Assembly (NCBI GenBank): GCA_045600525.1
Contig: JAZRYC010000096.1
Span: forward strand, 1-48,269
Direction of reading: 5' to 3'
Origin: F23-D06 sp045600525
Lineage (GTDB): Bacteria; Bacteroidota; Bacteroidia; Bacteroidales; WCHB1-69
DNA: 48,269 nt
The notes under the pieces are model-generated. The model worked only from the letters and a program-made list of their open reading frames with translations. It had not been told where the DNA came from and did not search any database. The translations under genes were made by a program, and so were the position numbers. Shown piece by piece: positions 41,181 to 47,414 of this stretch; position 1 is the first letter of the stretch; every line of letters begins with the position of its first letter.

Positions 41181-42506
41181 ATGAAAAAAAATTCAATTCT
41201 CTTTCTCGCCATTTTTTTTGCAGCCCTTCTTCTCAACGGCTGCCATTCCAAATCCCAAAGCCCCGATTCTCTTTTTAACGGAAATAAATCCGAATCTTCT
41301 GAGGCCTTTTCCCAGTTGGAAGAATCTCAGTCTCTGTTGGAAGATGTCTCATTGGCTATTCGTCATTTCAATATGAGCAATTCGGAAGAGGATTTTAAAA
41401 AATTGGCTGGATATTTGGACAAACTGCATTTTGAATATGATAAAGATGATGTCTCGAAAGAGGAAAGACATCAGTTTGCAGAACAGCAATTCATGGTCGA
41501 TTCTATGAAGATGGTTGTGGAAAAACTTTTGAATGAGCGAGTGGTGAATTTTCACAAAAGTCTTGTGACAAAGGAAGACCATCTGCTGACGGGAAAAGAG
41601 GAAGATGCGGTTTATCTTTGCCGCGGCGACAAACTCTTCATAGATTTCTCTACGCCGGGCAATGTGGTGGTGAAAATTTACAATGCCGACAGCCATGCTA
41701 CGTTGAAATCCTATGTCAACAAAAAGTCAGTTCATGATTCGCTTAAGATTGCAAATTCGGCTGTATATTTGGTGGAAATGACTCCGAAAGGGAACCCGTA
41801 TGTGGAACTCTCATTGAGTAAGTCGGTGTCTTCTATCAAAGATTACAAACAAGGTCAAACAGGAGTGACCTCTAAAAAAACGGAGTGCTCAGCCAGAGAT
41901 TTTGGCGCTCAGAAACTTCAGGGTATAAAAATCAATAATATTTTTGAAGAACCTCGCAAAGTCACTTTACGTTCCCAGTTGAAGTCGGCCTTTTCCGGCG
42001 GCGCACGCTCTGTGGTAGCTATGCAGATTCCGGCCGGCAGCACAGATGTTGCCTATAGCCTGCGCATCTCCACTTCGCAAAGCGACCAAAGCGAAGATGG
42101 ACAATTCTGCAAAAATATGGATGAGAAGTACAAGGAAATTAAATTCTTAGGACTTCCGGTTTATGAGTCCAAGAGCAGCAAAACCAATATTTTCCGCGAG
42201 CTGCTGAATTCCTGTGAACCTAACAAAGAAGATGAAGCCTATTGCAATCTTTATGTTTTCACCAATGCGGCCGAGGCGAAAAAGTTCTCTGACGGAAAGC
42301 CTGTTTCCGAACTGAAATACAATATGGACTTCTCCAAACAAGGCACCCAGTCTTGTAATGACCGCATTTCTGTCAAAGGAATGCGCACCATCTATTTCGG
42401 TTTCGAGAATACCAGAATGAGATATTCTGTCTATTTGTGGCTGGAGTCTTTGGCTACAGTGCCGACGACGGAATACTTTAAAACTACGTATAAGGCAACG
42501 AAGTGA
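41181..42506 (+). CDS. Lipoprotein of unknown function
   Basis: The 441-residue protein starts with a lipoprotein signal (KKNSILFLAIFFAALLLNGC). The mature part opens with a Ser-rich linker (SKSQSPDSLFNGNKSESSE) and an acidic helical region (about 45-140). Then follows a beta-rich part with SRDFG-like, RKVTLRSQL and LRISTSQSDQ strands. Four Cys in the C-terminal half could form disulfides. I do not recognise a domain. The ATG 41181 is used rather than the upstream TTG because it begins the signal peptide. It is a single gene with its own promoter box. Confidence 0.75.
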   Translation: MKKNSILFLAIFFAALLLNGCHSKSQSPDSLFNGNKSESSEAFSQLEESQSLLEDVSLAIRHFNMSNSEEDFKKLAGYLDKLHFEYDKDDVSKEERHQFAEQQFMVDSMKMVVEKLLNERVVNFHKSLVTKEDHLLTGKEEDAVYLCRGDKLFIDFSTPGNVVVKIYNADSHATLKSYVNKKSVHDSLKIANSAVYLVEMTPKGNPYVELSLSKSVSSIKDYKQGQTGVTSKKTECSARDFGAQKLQGIKINNIFEEPRKVTLRSQLKSAFSGGARSVVAMQIPAGSTDVAYSLRISTSQSDQSEDGQFCKNMDEKYKEIKFLGLPVYESKSSKTNIFRELLNSCEPNKEDEAYCNLYVFTNAAEAKKFSDGKPVSELKYNMDFSKQGTQSCNDRISVKGMRTIYFGFENTRMRYSVYLWLESLATVPTTEYFKTTYKATK

Positions 42507-42756
42507 TGTTCAATACCGTGCGCCCGATAGGGAATAGTGTGGTTATAAACACCATTACAACATATTTCGGAGTGACAAAATAGTAAATTCTGAATTAGTA
42601 TGAATATTAAAATGTAAAAGGAACTTTTCTGGATATCGTTTGTCAGATATGCATTTGGCGCTCTTTTCGCCTGATGTGAAAATTTATTCTATCTTAAAAA
42701 AAGATGCGAAACGAGTTGTTGCCTATTTGACTTTGAGTTTTTTTAAATACTTTATT

Positions 42757-43059
42757 ATGAAACTGAAAAGGATAGAAAAAGGAAATGGAGATCGTTTGCT
42801 GAAAAAAATTTCGGCAAATGTAACAGGGTTTACTCAGAATGTGGCGTCTAAGACGAAGCAGAAATTTGTCGCCAGCAAAGACAAAACACAAGAACTTAAA
42901 AATGATTTTCGTGAATTCTGTCAAAAAAGAATTGATGGGTTGCTTTCAAAAATCAATTTTGACAAGACCATTAAATCGTTGAAGGATTATCAGAAAACGA
43001 GCGGTAAAGACATTTCCAATCTTATTGATTTTGTTGAAAAACTTAAAGCGAGCAAATAG
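42757..43059 (+). CDS. Lys-rich small protein
   Basis: The 100-residue helical protein is very rich in Lys (KLKRIEKGNGDRLLKKISAN, then SKTKQKFVASKDKTQELKND). No signal or membrane span. It is the first gene of a run of three with spacings of two and 30 bases (TerB-like, then a two-span membrane protein), so the three probably act together. The in-frame region back to 42640 lacks family features. Unknown function. The 250-base gap before it (42507-42756) shows no other feature that I can support. Confidence 0.65.
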   Translation: MKLKRIEKGNGDRLLKKISANVTGFTQNVASKTKQKFVASKDKTQELKNDFREFCQKRIDGLLSKINFDKTIKSLKDYQKTSGKDISNLIDFVEKLKASK

Positions 43060-43061
43060 TT

Positions 43062-43448
43062 ATGGGGAAGAAAAATACTTTAGCTAATATTCAACAGGCT
43101 GTAAAAAGTGCCCCGTTGGGTCCTATTCTTGAAGCTGCAGAAGGGGTGGCCGCTGTTGTTGGAATTCCTGGGTTGCCCATTATTATCAAAATTTTGAAGA
43201 TGTTGGTCAAATTGCAACCAGCCGCTAATGGAGTGATGGATGCTGCGGTTCAAAATGCGGCAGTGAAGAAAAGCCAAGAAGAAATAGCACGCAGTGAAGC
43301 ACGTGAAATTCTAGAACAGATGATTGATATCGCCACGGAAGATGGGGTCATAACACCGGATGAAGAGGCCTTTTTGAAAAAGAAAGCGATTGCCGCTGGA
43401 GTGGATCCAGAAGATTTGATGTTCATAGTTCAGCATAAATGCCAATAA
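43062..43448 (+). CDS. TerB-like protein with hydrophobic N-terminal segment
   Basis: The 128-residue protein has a Gly/Ala-rich hydrophobic segment near 28-48 (GVAAVVGIPGLPIIIKILKM) that could dip into a membrane. The C-terminal half carries the TerB-like pattern DGVITPDEEAFLKKKAIAAG then VDPEDLMFIVQHK. The acidic loop DGVITPDE is typical of TerB/TM2-linked helical repeats in Bacteroidota. It starts two bases after the stop of the Lys-rich gene. Confidence 0.7.
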   Translation: MGKKNTLANIQQAVKSAPLGPILEAAEGVAAVVGIPGLPIIIKILKMLVKLQPAANGVMDAAVQNAAVKKSQEEIARSEAREILEQMIDIATEDGVITPDEEAFLKKKAIAAGVDPEDLMFIVQHKCQ

Positions 43449-43478
43449 TATTATTTTAACTAAATTTAAATATTTAAT

Positions 43479-43871
43479 ATGGAACAACAGACAGTAGATA
43501 ATGTCAAGAGAATGACATTCCAGGAAAAAATCAGAATCGCATTGCAAAAAGGTGATTTTGACCAACAGGAAAGTATGCTTAAAATGGAAGCTTTGGATTT
43601 GGGCGTCTCTCAGGACGATTTCAAAAAGATGGTTGAAATTGAAAAAAAGTCAGTCACTGAAGTAGAAGCAATTACACGGACTGCCAAATCTCATAAGGGC
43701 ATTATCTGGGGAATTGCAATTTTGCTGATTTTGCTTGAATGGTTGCTTATTTTCAATGCTCATCCTGCAGAAGGAGAAAAATCACATTTGCTTCTTACTC
43801 TTATAGTGAATTTTATTACTTTAGTAGTTTACATCATCGGGGTAGCTGCCTACATTAGAAAGAAAAAATAG
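43479..43871 (+). CDS. Two-span membrane protein with TerB-like N-terminal motif
   Basis: The 130-residue protein has a cytosolic N-terminus whose segment QESMLKMEALDLGVSQDDFK resembles the TerB-like helix-turn of the preceding gene. Two membrane helices follow: 74-92 (GIIWGIAILLILLEWLLIF) and 104-126, joined by HPAEGEKS, then a basic tail (IRKKK). A truncated copy of its 3' end is at 37068-37195. Leader motif C begins 19 bases after its stop. Function unknown; a membrane receptor for TerB-like proteins is inference. Confidence 0.72.
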   Translation: MEQQTVDNVKRMTFQEKIRIALQKGDFDQQESMLKMEALDLGVSQDDFKKMVEIEKKSVTEVEAITRTAKSHKGIIWGIAILLILLEWLLIFNAHPAEGEKSHLLLTLIVNFITLVVYIIGVAAYIRKKK

Positions 43872-43889
43872 TTTAACTAAAAATTTTTA

Positions 43890-43927
43890 GGGAAGTGTAC
43901 CGAAAACCCTTTAATAGAGTTAGCTAA
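43890..43927 (+). promoter_or_regulatory. Recurrent leader motif, copy C (orphan)
   Basis: AGGG 43889-43892, ACC 43899-43901, GAAAA, CCCT 43907-43910 and AGAGTTAGCTAA 43916-43927, 27 bases before ATG 43943. That ATG opens only four codons (Met-Lys-Asn-Arg-stop). The second helix is broken here, as expected if this copy has decayed with its gene. Confidence 0.6.
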
Positions 43928-44030
43928 TATAAAAGTAATATCATGAAGAATCGTTAGGAACTATGTGCACGTATGGTTTCTTTGATATATCTATCGAGTC
44001 TCGTTATTTATAATATCATATAAGGTTTTT

Positions 44031-44068
44031 AAAGAGCTTTGTACAGAAGAGTGCAAAGCTCTTTTTTT
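44031..44068 (+). terminator. Strong Rho-independent terminator
   Basis: A perfect 11-bp stem (AAAGAGCTTTG 44031-44041 with CAAAGCTCTTT 44054-44064) and a T-run. It ends the transcript carrying leader C. The bases 43928-44030 hold only very short ORFs (16 codons at most). Confidence 0.9.
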
Positions 44069-44126
44069 AATGGATTTATCCCCTTCACATCTTGTGAGAG
44101 ATTCCGTGCTACGCTATGCGCCTGTA

Positions 44127-44163
44127 AGGTTCCTTCGCTCCACTGCGTTCCGCTTGGGATGAC
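44127..44163 (-). repeat. REP-like intergenic repeat, unit 1
   Basis: Read on the minus strand, this begins GTCATCCCAAGC and ends GAAGGAACCT. Unit 2 at 44318 has the same ends in opposite orientation. Such GTCATCCC...GAAGG...CCT units occur as dispersed non-coding repeats in many bacterial genomes. Confidence 0.55.
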
Positions 44164-44317
44164 GCAGCGTGGCTGGGCAGAAGAAGCGCGGCGACGGAAA
44201 GTGTTGAACGGATTGCAATGTCGTGGTGTCGCCGCAGAAGTCGCGATTGCGGCGGCACCACACACCGACTATAACCAATAACCTTGCGCCGCCGCCCATA
44301 TACGCTATAACGCCATC

Positions 44318-44359
44318 GTCATCCCGAACCTCCGACGGTAGGAGGAGGTGAAGGGACCT
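44318..44359 (+). repeat. REP-like intergenic repeat, unit 2
   Basis: It begins GTCATCCCGAAC and ends GAAGGGACCT, with an internal CCTCC/GGAGG hairpin. It forms an inverted pair with unit 1 about 155 bases away. The GC-rich sequence between (44164-44317) has open frames on both strands but no start or coding character I trust. Confidence 0.55.
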
Positions 44360-44444
44360 CTACAAGATAAAAACGGAATAGGTCAGTCGGGGCGAATCCA
44401 CATTCGCCCCGACTTTTGCATTGTCACGTTAGACCATTTTTTTG

Positions 44445-44452
44445 TATTTTCG
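44445..44452 (+). promoter_or_regulatory. -7 box for the AAA-ATPase
   Basis: TATTTTCG, one base off TAnnTTTG, 25 bases before the ATG at 44478. Confidence 0.45.
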
Positions 44453-44477
44453 CGGCCTTACTTTAAACAACGCAACT

Positions 44478-46028
44478 ATGGGACAGAAACTACCAATCGG
44501 CATACAGAATTTTGAGGACCTGAGAAAAAAAGGATTCAAATATGTAGATAAGAGCGACATCGTTTTCAAATTGGCCACGGAAGGCAAGTACTACTTCCTG
44601 TCGCGTCCGCGCCGTTTTGGCAAAAGCTTGCTGCTTAGTACCATAGAGGCTTATTTCCAAGGCAAGCGCGAGCTGTTCGACGGTCTCGCCATCACCGAGC
44701 TGGAAAGCGATTGGATCGAATATCCGATTCTGCACCTGGATTTGAACACGGAGAAATACGATTCACCCGCAGCCCTTGATAGAATTATCAACGAGCACTT
44801 ATGCCGTTGGGAAAAGGATTTCGGGAACAGTGAATCAGAAAGTTCCTTAGGCTTACGTTTTATGGGCATCATCCGCCGCGCCTACGAAAAGACCGGCCGT
44901 CAGGTGGTTATCTTGGTGGATGAGTACGACAAGCCGCTGCTGCAGGCCATCGGCAATACGGAATTGCAGGATGCCTACCGCGCCACGCTCAAAGGCTTCT
45001 ACGGCGCGCTCAAGTCGATGGACGGCTGCATCCGCTTCGCCTTCCACACGGGAGTCACCAAGTTCGGGAAGGTCAGCGTCTTCAGTGACTTGAACAACCT
45101 GAATGACATTTCGATGGATGCCGCATTCTTTGACATCTGCGGTATCACAGAAAATGAACTCCGCACGAATTTTGAGATTGAAGTGGCAGAACTTGCCGAC
45201 AAGTTAGGCAAGTCTGTGGATGAGACTTACACTGCACTTCGTGAAAACTACGACGGCTACCACTTCAGCGAAGAAGAGCTGCCCGGCATCTACAACCCGT
45301 TCAGTCTGCTCAACGCATTTTACAAAGGTAATATCGGCGCCTACTGGTTCGAGACCGGCACGCCGACGTATCTGATGGAGCTGCTTAAAATACATCATTA
45401 CAATCTCGCCCGCATTGAGAAAGAGGAGGTCGTCAGCGATGTGCTCAACAGCGTCGATATCGCCTCCACCAACCCGCTGCCCGTCATCTACCAGAGCGGC
45501 TACCTCACCATCAAGGGCTACGATCCGGATTTCGGCCTCTACCATCTCGGCTTCCCGAACAGAGAGGTCAAGCAGGGCTTTGTCCGTTTCCTCATTCCGA
45601 GCTACACCAACGTGGATGCTGTAGGCTCCGTCTTCGAGATCAGCCGCTTCGTGTACTCGTTGCGCGCGGGCGACATCGAGGGCTTTATGGAGCGGCTGCA
45701 GTCATTCCTCAGTGCCTGCCCCTACGAGCTCGAACCCGAGCAGGAACGCCACTTCCAGAGCGTGATGTTCATCCTCACCGCCCTCTGCGGCTACCACGTG
45801 CAGATAGAGGAACACACCAACAAAGGCCGTATGGATATGACCGTGCAGACACAGGACTACGTTTATATCTTCGAGTTCAAGTTCAACAAGTCGGCAGAAG
45901 AGGCATTGGCCCAAATTGACGAAAAAGGCTACGCCGAGCGCTTCCAAAGCGACGAACGCACATTGATGAAAATCGGCGTGAACTACAGCACCGCGGAACG
46001 GAACATCAATGAGTGGAAAATCTCGTAG
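44478..46028 (+). CDS. AAA-ATPase-like protein with PD-(D/E)XK nuclease-superfamily domain
   Basis: The 516-residue protein belongs to the Bacteroidota/Firmicutes family that begins LPIGIQNFEDLRKKGFKYVD. The N-terminal ATPase-like domain (AAA-ATPase_like) has Walker A SRPRRFGKSLLLS (about 45-57) and Walker B-like VVILVDEYDKPLL. The C-terminal PD-(D/E)XK domain has MDMTVQ then YIFEFKFNKSAEEALAQI. These proteins are numerous and often expanded in gut Bacteroidales; their role is unclear. It is much richer in G and C than the flanking small genes, which points to separate origin. The start at 44478 follows the promoter box. Confidence 0.9.
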   Translation: MGQKLPIGIQNFEDLRKKGFKYVDKSDIVFKLATEGKYYFLSRPRRFGKSLLLSTIEAYFQGKRELFDGLAITELESDWIEYPILHLDLNTEKYDSPAALDRIINEHLCRWEKDFGNSESESSLGLRFMGIIRRAYEKTGRQVVILVDEYDKPLLQAIGNTELQDAYRATLKGFYGALKSMDGCIRFAFHTGVTKFGKVSVFSDLNNLNDISMDAAFFDICGITENELRTNFEIEVAELADKLGKSVDETYTALRENYDGYHFSEEELPGIYNPFSLLNAFYKGNIGAYWFETGTPTYLMELLKIHHYNLARIEKEEVVSDVLNSVDIASTNPLPVIYQSGYLTIKGYDPDFGLYHLGFPNREVKQGFVRFLIPSYTNVDAVGSVFEISRFVYSLRAGDIEGFMERLQSFLSACPYELEPEQERHFQSVMFILTALCGYHVQIEEHTNKGRMDMTVQTQDYVYIFEFKFNKSAEEALAQIDEKGYAERFQSDERTLMKIGVNYSTAERNINEWKIS

Positions 46029-46045
46029 GTGTCGAATCATCTTTC

Positions 46046-46072
46046 GCCCTTACTACTTTTTTCCTATATTTG
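46046..46072 (+). promoter_or_regulatory. Promoter upstream of leader motif D
   Basis: TATATTTG at 46065-46072 is a perfect -7 box; a TTTC at 46042-46045, 19 bases earlier, may be a weak -33. Transcription would start near 46079, so leader D would be transcribed as part of the 5' UTR. Confidence 0.6.
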
Positions 46073-46091
46073 CAACCTGCTACTAAAATGT

Positions 46092-46122
46092 GGAGTTTGC
46101 CGAAAATCCCTGAAGAGTAGGC
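46092..46122 (+). promoter_or_regulatory. Recurrent leader motif, copy D
   Basis: GGA 46092-46094, TGCC 46098-46101, GAAAA, TCC 46107-46109 and AGAGTAGGCA 46114-46123, 29 bases before the ATG at 46143. Helix 1 is GGA/TCC and helix 2 TGCC/GGCA. The spacer between TCC and AGAG is two bases shorter than in the other copies. Confidence 0.65.
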
Positions 46123-46142
46123 ATATTTAATACAAAATCATT

Positions 46143-46550
46143 ATGGCTTATAAAATTGAAGAAATTGAAGGCGTTGGCGGTAATTATGGCGAAAAACTAA
46201 GAGCTGCCGGTGTGAAGACGACTGAAGAACTTTTGAACAGATGTGCCAAGAAGGCTGGTCGCGCCAAGTTGGCCGAGGAAACCGGCATCAGCGAAAAACT
46301 GGTGCTTCGTTGGACAAACCATGCCGATCTTTTCCGCATTAAGGGCATCGCTGGCCAATTTGCAGAACTTTTGGAAGCTTCCGGCGTAGATACCGTTAAG
46401 GAATTTCGCCACAGAGTAGCCACCAATCTCCAGCCCAAGATGGAAGAAGTGAATAAGGCAAAGAATCTCTGCAACCGAGTTCCTTCTGTGAAAGAAGTTG
46501 AAAAGATGATAGAACATGCCAAGAATTTGGATCCCATGATGGAATACTAA
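46143..46550 (+). CDS. DUF4332 (helix-hairpin-helix type) protein
   Basis: The 135-residue protein fits DUF4332: IEEIEGVGGNYGEKLRAAGV then TTEELLNRCAKKAGRAKLAE, and a second similar unit (LFRIKGIAGQFAELLEASGV, TVKEFRHRV). These are helix-hairpin-helix-like repeats, which often contact DNA backbones. No membrane span. It is the only clear housekeeping-type family among genes behind the leader motif. Function unknown. Confidence 0.85.
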   Translation: MAYKIEEIEGVGGNYGEKLRAAGVKTTEELLNRCAKKAGRAKLAEETGISEKLVLRWTNHADLFRIKGIAGQFAELLEASGVDTVKEFRHRVATNLQPKMEEVNKAKNLCNRVPSVKEVEKMIEHAKNLDPMMEY

Positions 46551-46570
46551 AATAGAATTTTTCTATTGTA

Positions 46571-46606
46571 AAAAGGGAACGGATTGAGATCCGTTCCCTT
46601 TTTTGT
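46571..46606 (+). terminator. Terminator after the DUF4332 gene
   Basis: A 14-bp perfect stem (46571-46584 with 46589-46602), loop TGAG, then T residues. It can work in both directions for the convergent lipocalin gene. Confidence 0.92.
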
Positions 46607-47137
46607 TTAGTGCCGCACCCAGATGAGATTATCGGTGTCGTACCCTCGTATTTTCGCACGCATGAGCAGGTAGTCAAGATCCTTTTCCTTCATCTGTGGC
46701 GTACGGCTGAGAATCCACAGGTATTTGTCGGTTTTGCTACCCACCAATACGTAACTGTAGTCGGGCGAGAGTTCCATGACATTATACTGGGCATAGAAGT
46801 TCATGAAGAAAGAAACCTCCAGTTGCCCGGGCACTTTGTCGTCTGGTCGGCGCGCTTTTCCCACAGACTGTTTGAATTTGCCCTCCAAACTGCCTTTGTA
46901 ACCGGAGTTGGTGACTTTTACCATTCCGTCGTCCTGCAACTCATAGTCGGCGGTGCAGCCCTCCAGACCGCGTTCAAAAGGATGGTCAAAGCGTGCGATT
47001 TCGTACCATCGTCCCATGTAGCGTTGGATGTCTAACTCAGGAACAGTGCTGGTGTTCAATGTGTTGGAAGTTGTTGAACAGGAGGTCAATCCCATAAAGG
47101 TGAGTCCTCCGAGCAGATAAGTGAAAAATTTGTTCAT
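46607..47137 (-). CDS. Lipocalin family lipoprotein (Blc-like)
   Basis: The 176-residue protein has a lipoprotein signal ending GLTSC (Cys20) and a lipocalin fold: the first motif GRWYEIARFDHPFERG (42-57), later YNVMELSPDYSYVLVG and LWILSRTPQMKEKDL. Bacterial lipocalins are outer-membrane lipoproteins that bind fatty acids or lysolipids, often under envelope stress. Length is normal. A minus-strand -7 box lies at 47218-47225. Confidence 0.92.
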   Translation of the reverse strand: MNKFFTYLLGGLTFMGLTSCSTTSNTLNTSTVPELDIQRYMGRWYEIARFDHPFERGLEGCTADYELQDDGMVKVTNSGYKGSLEGKFKQSVGKARRPDDKVPGQLEVSFFMNFYAQYNVMELSPDYSYVLVGSKTDKYLWILSRTPQMKEKDLDYLLMRAKIRGYDTDNLIWVRH

Positions 47138-47217
47138 AATGTTTGATTTTTAGGGTTAGTGAATTTGTTGTGGCCGGATACAATTCCGACGGTTTGTTCA
47201 TAATGATTTTTCGACTG

Positions 47218-47225
47218 CAAAAATA
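47218..47225 (-). promoter_or_regulatory. -7 box for the lipocalin gene
   Basis: Read on the minus strand this is TATTTTTG, about 80 bases before the ATG at 47137. The leader contains a second copy of the start region (see 47194-47206). Confidence 0.45.
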
Positions 47226-47339
47226 AACGCTCTGCAATATTGACAAAGCAAAATCTGTCTATAGAAGTATTGATAAAACAGAATGTGCCTGTCTTATAAG
47301 ATGTTCACAAATCATTGTTCGTAGAAAAAATTTTTTTTG

Positions 47340-47347
47340 TACTTTCG
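47340..47347 (+). promoter_or_regulatory. Promoter for the acyl-CoA carboxylase gene
   Basis: TACTTTCG (one off consensus) with TTG at 47315-47317, 22 bases upstream, as a possible -33. The ATG is 67 bases downstream. Confidence 0.5.
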
Positions 47348-47414
47348 CGCTTTCTTACATAATATGTTAAAATATTTATTCATTTATATATAATTAATTA
47401 AATATCATTTATTT

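Noticed and set aside
44029..44299. Short frames on both strands in the GC-rich gap
   Set aside because: They overlap the terminator and REP-like repeats and show no protein-like sequence or promoter.
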